The notes beneath the pieces are model-generated. The model was not told the origin of the DNA. It did no database searches and worked only from the letters and a program-made list of their open reading frames with translations. Positions 45,417 to 54,094 of a DNA stretch of 64,000 bases are shown piece by piece; positions within the stretch are counted from its first letter, which is position 1; each line of letters begins with the position of its first letter. Origin of the DNA: G942493375 sp942493375 (GTDB taxonomy: Bacteria; Armatimonadota; UBA5829); contig OW818698.1 of assembly GCA_942493375.1 (NCBI GenBank), positions 4,774,001 through 4,838,000 of the forward strand, read 5' to 3'. The translations under genes were made by a program, and so were the position numbers.

Positions 45417-46259
45417 TCACTTGAACTCTATCCGCTGTTGATAGTCAACTGCAACGCTTGGTGAAGCGTCAATGATTTCGCAGGTATCAGCATACTGGCG
45501 GCCTGCAATGAGATATGCAGCTCCTACAAAGACACCACCACCGATCATATTACCTATACTCACCCAGAATAAGTTATATACCATTCCCTGCCAGGATATA
45601 GCAGCAGTATGAGATTGCAGCAAAGACAGGGAGAGAGATGCCATATTCGCAACAGAGTGTTCGAACCCGAGTGCTACAAAGGCATACAGGCACCAGAAGA
45701 TCATGATCAATTTTCCGGTCTCAGATTTCATCCTGTAAGTGCACCAAACAGCCAGGCATACCAGCCAGTTGCACAAAGCACCTCGGCTGAGCAGTTCGAC
45801 AACAGTAAGGTGCATTTTTTTCTCGGCTATTTGCTGCACCAGGGACATTTCCACCTTTCCATTCAATGCAGAAGAATAGTAAAGCAATGCAGCAAGTAAA
45901 ACAGCACCACACAGGTTTCCAATCCAGGATACAGCCCATATATTTGCCAGATGTAAATATGAAGTTTTACGATGAGAACACCCCACCACCATCGCCATAT
46001 TATTTCCGGTGAATAGCTCAGCTCCTGCAAATACAACCAGAGACAGGGCTACAGCAAATGACGCACCCATGGCAATCCGCTGCCAGGGCGAGTGTCCATC
46101 TGCAAACGCACTCCCAACGACAAACGCCAGGAATACTCCGATCCCTACATACGCTCCAGCCAGCATGGAAGATACAAAATATCCCAACGGGTTACTCTTG
46201 AACCAATCGGCTTTTCTTCTAGCAGCATCACCAACAGCGCAGAGGGTTTCATGATACAT
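45417..46259 (-). CDS. Formate/nitrite transporter (FocA/NirC family)
   Basis: A 280-residue membrane channel with six or more hydrophobic segments. Family signatures: SNPLGYFVSSMLAGAYVGIG at the N-terminus, GAELFTGNNMAMV in the middle, and FWCLYAFVALGFEHSVANM, which is closer to NirC-type members. Moves formate or nitrite across the inner membrane. Start at 46259 is chosen for GGAG seven bases upstream. It is the only transporter in the window, and nothing nearby shows nitrogen or formate metabolism. Confidence 0.9.
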   Translation of the reverse strand: MYHETLCAVGDAARRKADWFKSNPLGYFVSSMLAGAYVGIGVFLAFVVGSAFADGHSPWQRIAMGASFAVALSLVVFAGAELFTGNNMAMVVGCSHRKTSYLHLANIWAVSWIGNLCGAVLLAALLYYSSALNGKVEMSLVQQIAEKKMHLTVVELLSRGALCNWLVCLAVWCTYRMKSETGKLIMIFWCLYAFVALGFEHSVANMASLSLSLLQSHTAAISWQGMVYNLFWVSIGNMIGGGVFVGAAYLIAGRQYADTCEIIDASPSVAVDYQQRIEFK

Positions 46260-46328
46260 TTCACATCTCCCGTAGTGCATATGCCATCATTCTGGCTCAT
46301 AAAGAGTTCAGTCTGCTGTGAATTGGCC

Positions 46329-46385
46329 TAAAGTCCGTTCGTGCTGAGTAGCGCATAGCGCGTATCGAAGTATGAATGGACTTTA
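46329..46385. repeat. Inverted repeat around AAAGTCCGTTCGTGCTGAGT
   Basis: AAAGTCCGTTC ... GAATGGACTTT arms with GCATAGCGCGTATCGAAG inside; a compact palindrome of about 57 bp, a different family from the others. In the space between divergent genes. Confidence 0.65.
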
Positions 46386-46536
46386 AATTCACACAAAACT
46401 GAACTGTTACCTGGCTCAGCAGGTACATTCTAATTCTGAGCAATATGTAACCAAAAACTATGCTGATCAAACAAATAGAGATAAATATCTCTTATAATGA
46501 TATATTCTTCAGAAAGAAGCAAATATCCTCCGCATA

Positions 46537-46566
46537 TTGACGTATGCAGTATTCCCGTGCTAGACT
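46537..46566 (+). promoter_or_regulatory. Promoter TTGACG-N18-TAGACT of the DUF4838 array (shared type)
   Basis: -35 TTGACG (46537-46542), 18-base spacer ending TGC, -10 TAGACT (46561-46566). The TGCTAGACT string equals those at 16221-16229 and 27670-27678. First gene of the array starts 50 bases later. Confidence 0.65.
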
Positions 46567-46616
46567 CACGAAACATCACAGACAGTTATATACTACCCAT
46601 CGGAGGACTCTTTCCA

Positions 46617-49013
46617 ATGAAATTATTCATCAGAACATTAGTATTCCTCATACTGATGATTTTCTTGACCAACACATGTTTTGCTGCATCCACAGTGCCG
46701 CTGCAGTTGGCCGACTCTGGACGCACGCAGTATGTCATTACGCTGGCATCCGATGCGTCAGTTCCGGAAAAAAGCGCTGCATCAGAATTGTCTTCTTACC
46801 TGAAGAAGATCACTGGTGCAGAGTTCAAAATTACAACTCCTGAGCAGGCTTCAGGCAAAGATCTTATCGCCGTAGGTTCCGGTGCAGCTAAAAAAACCAT
46901 GCCAAAGCTCACATTGGATAAAACAAGGTTGGGTGATGACGGGATAGTGATCAAAACCGATGGATCCAATCTCATCCTTACCGGTGCCGAGGGCAGCAAG
47001 CGCGGAACTCTGTATGCTGTTTACACATTTCTGGAAGATACCTGCGGAGTCCGTTGGTGGACTTCCAAAGACAACTATATTCCGAGCAAACCGAACCTTT
47101 CAATCCAAAATCAAAACATAACCTACGCTCCCGTATTTCGATATCGGGAGGCTTTATATACCAAACTTGCGTATGCAGCTAACAATGAAACATTGGCCAG
47201 ATTTCTGGTACAGAGCAAATTTAATGGGCATTACAACAAAATCCCTGCCCAGTGGGGCGGGAGTTATAATATTATAGGTTTCTGTCATACATCCTATATG
47301 CTCATGCCCCCATCTGTATACTTCGCGCAGCATCCGGAGTGGTACAGCGAAATCAAAGGCAAACGCATATTTACTGAAGCTCAGTTATGCATGACGAATG
47401 AGGAGATGATTGCTGAGCTTACCAAAAATGTCCTGGCTGAGATTGAAAAGAGCCCCGATTCCGGTATTATCTCGGTAACACAGAACGACAGCGAACGTAA
47501 CTGCCAGTGTGCAAAATGTGCAGCGATGGACAAAGCCGAGGGTTCACCCCAAGGATCGTTGCTCTATTGCATAAACAAGGTTGCAGCTGAAGTAGATAAG
47601 AAATATCCGGGATTCCTTGTTGAGACTCTCGCATATTGGTATACTCGCAAACCACCGAAAACAATCCGTCCCCGCGACAATGTGCTCATACGATTGGCTG
47701 TCATCGAACGGTCCGGAGCCCAGCCTTTGAATGATCCTCTGAATAAGAAACTAATGGATGATTTGAAGAAGTGGAAAGCTGCTGCTCCGAATCTTTTCAT
47801 CTGGGATTATACTGCCAATATGTTAAGCCCATTTACTCCTCACCCGAACCACTCAGTGTTAGCTCCGGACGCTCGAACCTATGCAACAAATAACGTAGTT
47901 GGTGTATTTTATGAGGGCAACCATTACGCTGGTGATGCACGTGGTGATTTTGATGAACTAAAGAACTATGTGATGTCCCATATGCTCTGGAACCCAAAAC
48001 AAAATGAAAAGAAAATAATCACAGATTTCCTAAATGGATATTATGGAAAAGCCGGACCTGTTCTGAAAAATTATCTTGACCTGTTGGATGCAAAAAGCCG
48101 GAAAGTCATAATCGGTTGTTGTGGTGGAGAGATTGATGCTAAGTGGATGGATCTGGATGCAATGAACAAAGCCACCAAATTGTTCGATAAAGCAGAAGCA
48201 GCAGTATCAGGCAATTCTGTAATACTCAATCGTGTTAAACGTGCTCGTTTGCAGCTTGATCATCAGTGGTTACGCCAGTATAACAACTACAAAAAAGATG
48301 CCGTTACTGCGCATAAACTATTTATGGGACCGCAAGATATTGTCAGTGGTACAGAGACTTTCATCTCAAATCTTAAATCTTATGAAGACAGTAGCATTGA
48401 AGCAGAAGGTGCAGGAGATTTGAGACAATATAGCATTAAACTGCGGCTCCGTGCTCAAACAAGCCTAAAGCCCATTGATCTACCGGTCCAGTTTGCAAAC
48501 CTGCCTGCTGATCAGGTTGTGGATATTCAGGATCAGGATTTTTCACTCTATCCAGGTGGTTCAATAGAACCTGATACTAAAGCATCAAACGGTTTTGCTG
48601 CCAGAATGGATCCTGGTGTTCTATCCTGGTCAGTGCAGTATAAAGGGATTGGGAAGTCGTTGGCAGCGGGTAAGTGGCATGTATATGCGAGTGTCAGTTG
48701 CGACAAAGTCAAAGATAAAGGGGTTGCATTTACCGGAGGAATATATAGATGTTCCTCTGCCAAAAATCTCGTTGTATTGACCGCTAACATCGAAGACAAC
48801 AACACTACAGTTCAGGTTGATCCGAAAATAGAACAAGAAAAAACGGCAACCTCAGCAAAGGGTGCTGGAGATGGTGAATATCAACTGTATGATATGGGCG
48901 TTCATGACTTAAGCAGTGACGATTATGCCTGGTTTGGCACTACCGGGGGAGTCAATCCTGACAATGTAAAAGCAATCTGCATAGATCGAATCATTTTCGT
49001 TAAGGAGAACTAA
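46617..49013 (+). CDS. Secreted DUF4838 protein, copy 1 of a tandem triplet
   Basis: A 798-residue exported protein. Start at 46617, GGAGG ten bases upstream; signal peptide ends TCFAAS. Residues about 25-150 form a GH67N/GH20-like N-terminal domain (RTQYVITLASDASVPEKSAA, GTLYAVYTFLEDTCGVRWW). Residues about 180-460 are the DUF4838 region, barrel-like, with FAQHPEWYSEIKGKR, ISVTQNDS, CQCAKCAAMD and FIWDYT. The last third is helical plus a beta-sandwich ending DGEYQLYDMGVHDLSS. DUF4838 proteins are found beside glucuronidase-type enzymes and are predicted glycosidases. The copies are only 3 and 39 bases apart. Confidence 0.82.
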   Translation: MKLFIRTLVFLILMIFLTNTCFAASTVPLQLADSGRTQYVITLASDASVPEKSAASELSSYLKKITGAEFKITTPEQASGKDLIAVGSGAAKKTMPKLTLDKTRLGDDGIVIKTDGSNLILTGAEGSKRGTLYAVYTFLEDTCGVRWWTSKDNYIPSKPNLSIQNQNITYAPVFRYREALYTKLAYAANNETLARFLVQSKFNGHYNKIPAQWGGSYNIIGFCHTSYMLMPPSVYFAQHPEWYSEIKGKRIFTEAQLCMTNEEMIAELTKNVLAEIEKSPDSGIISVTQNDSERNCQCAKCAAMDKAEGSPQGSLLYCINKVAAEVDKKYPGFLVETLAYWYTRKPPKTIRPRDNVLIRLAVIERSGAQPLNDPLNKKLMDDLKKWKAAAPNLFIWDYTANMLSPFTPHPNHSVLAPDARTYATNNVVGVFYEGNHYAGDARGDFDELKNYVMSHMLWNPKQNEKKIITDFLNGYYGKAGPVLKNYLDLLDAKSRKVIIGCCGGEIDAKWMDLDAMNKATKLFDKAEAAVSGNSVILNRVKRARLQLDHQWLRQYNNYKKDAVTAHKLFMGPQDIVSGTETFISNLKSYEDSSIEAEGAGDLRQYSIKLRLRAQTSLKPIDLPVQFANLPADQVVDIQDQDFSLYPGGSIEPDTKASNGFAARMDPGVLSWSVQYKGIGKSLAAGKWHVYASVSCDKVKDKGVAFTGGIYRCSSAKNLVVLTANIEDNNTTVQVDPKIEQEKTATSAKGAGDGEYQLYDMGVHDLSSDDYAWFGTTGGVNPDNVKAICIDRIIFVKEN

Positions 49014-49016
49014 GTA

Positions 49017-51431
49017 TTGAAGCACAACAAATATATGGCAGTATTGCTGGTGTTAGCATCATTGCTGTTGGGCACTTGTACTGCGCTGACAGCGTCTCCG
49101 TTGCAGTTAGCCGATTCAGGCCGTACGCAGTATGTTATTTCGCTCTCATCTGATGCATCAGCACCGGAGAAAAACGCCGCATCAGAGCTGGCTTACTATC
49201 TGAATAAAATCACCGGTGCTGAGTTTAAAACCACAGCTCCTGAGCAGGCTTCGGGCAAGTATATTATCGCCGTAGGCCCCGGAGCAGCCAAAAAGACCAT
49301 GCCAAAGCTCACACTGGACAAAGCAAGGTTGGGTGATGATGGAATAGTCATGAAATCCGACTCAACACGCCTGGTCCTCACTGGCGCTACCGGTAGTTCA
49401 CGTGGGACATTATATGCTGTCTATACTTTCCTGGAAGATATCTGCGGAGTTCGCTGGTGGACACAGAATGATAGGTTTATACCCTACAAACCAAACCTAA
49501 ACATCGACAAGTTGAATACATTCTATACTCCCACATTCCGATATAGAGAAGCCCTCTATAGAAATCTCGATGGAAATGTAAACAATTCAGTTGAATCCCA
49601 GAGAATCACAAAGGCCAAGTTCCTGGCACACAGTAAATACAATGGACACTTTAATGCTATACCAGCGCAGTGGGGTGGCAGTTACTATATAATCGGCTGG
49701 TGCCATACCTCCGAAATGTTCATGCCCCCATCTACATATTTTGCACAACATCCTGAATGGTACAGTGAAATCAATGGTAAGCGCGTTGGTCACTTGTCCC
49801 AATTGTGCAATACCAACGATGAGATGATCGCCGAACTAACCAAAAATGTACTGGTAGCTATCGCAAAGCAACCTGACGCCGGGATCATTTCCGTGTCGCA
49901 AAACGATTGGCAGAACTACTGTCAATGTGCCAAATGCAGTGCACTGGACAAAGCCGAAGGTTCACCATCAGGATCTCTGCTGTATTGTGTTAATAAGGTT
50001 GCTGAAGCGGTAGAACAGAAGTACCCGGGATTCCTTGTAGAGACACTTGCATATCAATACACTCGTAAGCCACCAAAAACAATCCGACCGCGCAATAATG
50101 TGCTGATTCGTTTGGCAGTTATTGAACGCTCGGGAGTTCAGCCAATTGATGATCCTTTGAACAAAAAACTCATGGAAGACCTGCAGAGCTGGAAAGCTGC
50201 TGCACCTAACCTGTTTATCTGGGATTATACTGCTGACATGTGGGCGCCTTTTACAACACATCCCAATCTGTCAGTATTCGCTCCGGATGCTAGGAATTAT
50301 GCGAAAAGCAACGTTGTAGGGGTGTTTTTTGAAGGTAACCACTACGCAGGAGATGCGCGTGGAGATTTTGACGAACTCAAGACGTATCTTATGGCCCACA
50401 TGCTTTGGAATCCAAAAGAAGATGAAAACCGTGTTGTGACTGATTTTCTGAATGGTTATTATGGCAAAGCTGGCCCATATATCAAGCGCTATCTGGATCT
50501 TATAAACTCCAAAAGCCGCAAAGTGTGGATATCTTCGTGTGGCGGAGATGGTAACGCATACTGGATGGACCTGGACACAATGAATATGAGCACTAAGTTG
50601 TTCAATCAGTCAGAAGCAGCAGTGGCAGATAACGTCACAATACTCAATCGTGTGAAACGTGCTCGATTGCAGTTAGATCATCAATGGTTATGCCGATATA
50701 GCGGATATAAGCAAACAGCAACTACGCAGCATAAGCCCTTCCTTGGACCGCGGGATGCTATGGTTGCAACCGACGCATTTCTTGCCCGTGTGCAGCAATT
50801 TGAAGGCAATGATATTGCAGCTGAAGGGGCAGGGAATCTTCAGCAGTATAGCATAAAAATGCGTATGCGGACGCAGAATATGGTTAAGCCAACTGACCTG
50901 CCGAGTCAGTTTAAATCACTGCCCCGGGATCAGGTTATTGACATACAAGAGCAGGACTTCGCAGTTTCGGCTGGTGCTGTTATAGGACCGGATTCCAAAG
51001 CATCAAATGGATTTGCCGCTATAATGGACCCTTCAGTGGTCAGCTGGGCAGTGCAGTTCAGAGGTATCGGTGGATTAGTGATGCCGGGCAAATGGCATGT
51101 ATACGCCAGTGTCCGATGCGAAAAGATCAAAGACAAAGGCATTGCATTTACCGGTGGTATCTATGACATAGTAACCACCAGAAACCTGGTTGGACTATCC
51201 GCTAATATAGAGGACACAACCGTCACGACTGATGTTGATCCCAATGTTCAGACAGAAAAAACAGTAACATCATCTAAAGGCGCTGGAGATGGTGAGTACC
51301 AGTTATACGACCTGGGAGTGCATGATCTGAGTGGACAGTGTTATGTATGGTTCGGCACTACCGGAGGAGTCAGCCCTGAGAACGTGAAGGGGATCTATAT
51401 AGACCGTTGTATCTTCGTGAAAGAAAAGTAA
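49017..51431 (+). CDS. Secreted DUF4838 protein, copy 2 of a tandem triplet
   Basis: An 804-residue paralogue of the preceding gene over the full length. Start is TTG at 49017; its ribosome site AAGGAG lies inside the last codons of copy 1. Signal peptide through GTCTALTAS. The DUF4838 core keeps FAQHPEWYSEINGKR, ISVSQNDW, CQCAKCSALD, ERSGVQP and FIWDYTADMW. Compared with copy 1, the DUF4838 segment and C-terminal sandwich are well kept while the leader and 530-600 region differ most. Three near-identical secreted enzymes in a row suggest a need for dose or for related substrates. Confidence 0.82.
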   Translation: MKHNKYMAVLLVLASLLLGTCTALTASPLQLADSGRTQYVISLSSDASAPEKNAASELAYYLNKITGAEFKTTAPEQASGKYIIAVGPGAAKKTMPKLTLDKARLGDDGIVMKSDSTRLVLTGATGSSRGTLYAVYTFLEDICGVRWWTQNDRFIPYKPNLNIDKLNTFYTPTFRYREALYRNLDGNVNNSVESQRITKAKFLAHSKYNGHFNAIPAQWGGSYYIIGWCHTSEMFMPPSTYFAQHPEWYSEINGKRVGHLSQLCNTNDEMIAELTKNVLVAIAKQPDAGIISVSQNDWQNYCQCAKCSALDKAEGSPSGSLLYCVNKVAEAVEQKYPGFLVETLAYQYTRKPPKTIRPRNNVLIRLAVIERSGVQPIDDPLNKKLMEDLQSWKAAAPNLFIWDYTADMWAPFTTHPNLSVFAPDARNYAKSNVVGVFFEGNHYAGDARGDFDELKTYLMAHMLWNPKEDENRVVTDFLNGYYGKAGPYIKRYLDLINSKSRKVWISSCGGDGNAYWMDLDTMNMSTKLFNQSEAAVADNVTILNRVKRARLQLDHQWLCRYSGYKQTATTQHKPFLGPRDAMVATDAFLARVQQFEGNDIAAEGAGNLQQYSIKMRMRTQNMVKPTDLPSQFKSLPRDQVIDIQEQDFAVSAGAVIGPDSKASNGFAAIMDPSVVSWAVQFRGIGGLVMPGKWHVYASVRCEKIKDKGIAFTGGIYDIVTTRNLVGLSANIEDTTVTTDVDPNVQTEKTVTSSKGAGDGEYQLYDLGVHDLSGQCYVWFGTTGGVSPENVKGIYIDRCIFVKEK

Positions 51432-51470
51432 TCTGGAATGTTGAATCGAGTTTTTACAATGAGGTTTTAT

Positions 51471-53873
51471 ATGAAAACATTAGTTTATCTTTGTCTCATG
51501 GTTCTGCTGGGAACCGCGTGCTTTGCTGAATCTCCATCAAAGCTGCAGTTGTCAGAATCAGGCCGCACGCAGTATGTTATTACTCTGGCATCAGATGCAT
51601 CTGTCCCTGAGAAAAACGCCGCATCTGAGCTGGCTTTCTATCTGAAGAAAATAACTGGTGCAGAGTTCAAAATCGTAACTCCTCAGCAGGCTAATGGCAA
51701 ACAGATTATAGCTGTGGGCCCGGGTGCAGTCGGAAACATTATGCCAAAGATTGCGCTGGACAAGGCTAAATTGGGCGATGATGGCATAGTAATGAAAACA
51801 GACTCATCGCGCCTTGTTCTTACCGGTGCCAAACGCAGTTCACAAGGGACACTTTATGCTGTCTATACTTTCCTGGAAGACATATGTGGAGTCCGTTGGT
51901 GGACACAGGAAACCAATTTCATTCCCCGTAAACATGACCTTGCAATTGGCAAACTAAACGTGTCCTATGTTCCACCTTTCAGATATCGAGAGGCCTTGTA
52001 TAAAATTCTCGCTGGTAGTGATACTAGCAAGGATCCAATCAAAAAGACTATCCAGGCTAAATTTCTTGTGCAGAGTAAATACAACGGACACTTCAATGAC
52101 ATCCCGGCAGACTGGGGCGGTAGCTACTATATCATAGGTTGGTGCCACACTTTCGAAGCTTTTATGCCCCCATCAACACTATTTGCACAGCATCCTGAGT
52201 GGTTTAGCGAGATCAATGGCAAGCGTGTCGCCCATACTTCACAGTTGTGCTGCACTAATGATGAGATGATTTCTGAACTAACTAAGAATGTCCTCGCAAC
52301 CATTGCCCAGCGGCCTGAAGCAGGGATTATTTCTGTAAGCCAGAATGACTGGGGAGGTAACTGTCAGTGTGCAAAATGTGCGGCACTAGATAAAGCAGAG
52401 GGTTCACCTCAAGGTTCTTTACTTTACTGTATAAACAAAGTAGCTGCAGCTGTTGATGAAAAATATCCGGGATTTTTGGTTGAGACACTGGCGTATGCCT
52501 ACTCCCGCAAACCTCCAAAAACGATTCGACCCCTCAAGAACGTGCTTATTCGTCTTGCTGTTATCGAACGTTCCGGAGTGCAGCCCCTGAATGATCCTTT
52601 AAATAACAAACTTATGGATGACCTGCAGAAATGGAAAGCAGCTGCACCGAACCTGTTTATCTGGGACTACACGGCTGATATGTGGGGAGCCTTTACGACT
52701 CATCCAAATCTGTCTGTGTTTGCACCCGATACCAGAACCTATGCCAAAAGCAATGTTGTCGGTGTATTTTTCGAAGGCAACCATTATTCCGGTGATGCAC
52801 GGGGAGACTTTGATGAACTTAAAACTTATGTGATGTCTCATATGCTGTGGAATCCAAAGCAAAATGAGAAACAGGTCATCACAGACTTCCTGAACGGATA
52901 CTATGGCAAAGCCGGACCTGTTTTAAAGAAATACCTTGATTTGATTAATACAAAGAGCCGTAAGGTGTGGCTAAGTTCCTGTGGTGGTGATGGGGATGCT
53001 TCCTGGATGGACCTGGACACGATGAATAAAAGTACTAAGTTATTCGACCAGGCAGAAGCAGCAGTGGCTAATGATTCTGTAGTGTTGAATCGTGTAAGAC
53101 GTGCCAGACTTCAGCTTGATCACCAGTGGCTGCGCCGATATCCAATTTATAAACAAACAGCAAGTGCAAGCAGAAAACCATTCCTGGGACCTCAGGATGT
53201 TGCATCGGCTACAGAACAATTTCTCTCTCGTATAGAAAAATATGAAGGTAAAGAAATATCTGCTGAGGGAGCAATGAATCTGGACCAGTATGCGATGAAG
53301 ATGCGTATGCGTGCGAATGATATAGCTAAACCAGCTGTTCTTCCAACCCAGTTTGCGAGTCTATCACGCGATCAGATTGTAGATATCCAGGAGCAGGACT
53401 TTACACTGGCTAATGGGGGAGATATAGTTCAGGATGCTAAAGCATCAAATGGTTTTGCTGCCACGATGGATCCTGCAGTGTTGTGTTGGACAGTACAGTT
53501 CCGCGGTATAGGTGGTCTGGTTGTGCCCGGAAAGTGGCATGTATATGCCAATATACGCTGCGATAAGATCAAAGATACAGGAATTGCGTTTACCGGTGGA
53601 ATCTATGATTCAGTTACTGCCAAAAATCTCGTAGGACTGACTGCTAATATAGAGGATACCAACACCACGGTTCAGGTTGATCCGAACATTGAACAGGAAA
53701 AAACAGTCACATCCCTAAAAGGCGCTGGTGACGGCGAATACCAGTTGTACGACATGGGAGTGCACAATCTGGCTGGACAGAATTATGTCTGGTTCGGCAC
53801 CACCGGAGGAGTCAGCCCCGAAAACGTCAAGAAAATATACATAGACCGTTTGATATTCGTAAAGGAAAAATAA
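51471..53873 (+). CDS. Secreted DUF4838 protein, copy 3 of a tandem triplet
   Basis: An 800-residue paralogue. Start at 51471 is preferred because GAGG lies six bases before it and the signal peptide (MKTLVYLCLMVLLGTACFAE) is then compact; an ATG at 51438 would add 11 residues. It keeps FAQHPEWFSEINGKR, ISVSQNDW, CQCAKCAALD, FIWDYTADMW and the C-terminal DGEYQLYDMGVHN. It is closer to copy 2 in the core (DW, ADMW, GDG) and to copy 1 in parts of the C-terminus (NTTVQVDP), which hints at gene conversion. No gene follows for 220 bases, only repeats. Confidence 0.82.
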   Translation: MKTLVYLCLMVLLGTACFAESPSKLQLSESGRTQYVITLASDASVPEKNAASELAFYLKKITGAEFKIVTPQQANGKQIIAVGPGAVGNIMPKIALDKAKLGDDGIVMKTDSSRLVLTGAKRSSQGTLYAVYTFLEDICGVRWWTQETNFIPRKHDLAIGKLNVSYVPPFRYREALYKILAGSDTSKDPIKKTIQAKFLVQSKYNGHFNDIPADWGGSYYIIGWCHTFEAFMPPSTLFAQHPEWFSEINGKRVAHTSQLCCTNDEMISELTKNVLATIAQRPEAGIISVSQNDWGGNCQCAKCAALDKAEGSPQGSLLYCINKVAAAVDEKYPGFLVETLAYAYSRKPPKTIRPLKNVLIRLAVIERSGVQPLNDPLNNKLMDDLQKWKAAAPNLFIWDYTADMWGAFTTHPNLSVFAPDTRTYAKSNVVGVFFEGNHYSGDARGDFDELKTYVMSHMLWNPKQNEKQVITDFLNGYYGKAGPVLKKYLDLINTKSRKVWLSSCGGDGDASWMDLDTMNKSTKLFDQAEAAVANDSVVLNRVRRARLQLDHQWLRRYPIYKQTASASRKPFLGPQDVASATEQFLSRIEKYEGKEISAEGAMNLDQYAMKMRMRANDIAKPAVLPTQFASLSRDQIVDIQEQDFTLANGGDIVQDAKASNGFAATMDPAVLCWTVQFRGIGGLVVPGKWHVYANIRCDKIKDTGIAFTGGIYDSVTAKNLVGLTANIEDTNTTVQVDPNIEQEKTVTSLKGAGDGEYQLYDMGVHNLAGQNYVWFGTTGGVSPENVKKIYIDRLIFVKEK

Positions 53874-53978
53874 CCCAATCATAGAACAAGAACATCAACA
53901 TAGATACGCAGGATGTACATGATAAAAAAGTATCCTGTCCATCCTGTATATCCATATTATATCTTTCAGCATGAAATC

Positions 53979-54076
53979 AAATTGTGATGCATGCTTCCAG
54001 CCTGCCAAAATCAGAATTGTGGTGCAGGCTTCCAGCCTGCCGAAACCAAAATTGTGGTGCAGGCTTCCAGCCTGCC
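53979..54076. repeat. Three tandem 35-bp units, TTGTGGTGCAGGCTTCCAGC family
   Basis: Conserved 28-base cores at 53979-54006, 54014-54041 and 54049-54076, joined by 7-base spacers of differing sequence, giving a 35-bp period. Each core has the hairpin GCAGGCT-TCC-AGCCTGC (the first has GCATGCT). A short CCTGTCCATCCTGTATATCC stretch precedes it at about 53932. Not a CRISPR: see rejected items. Confidence 0.85.
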
Positions 54077-54094
54077 ATATCCAGGTAAACATCA

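Noticed and set aside
53979..54076. Three regularly spaced repeats resembling a tiny CRISPR
   Set aside because: The spacing sequences are only 7 bases, the repeat has solitary copies elsewhere (8890, 24507), and no cas gene is present.
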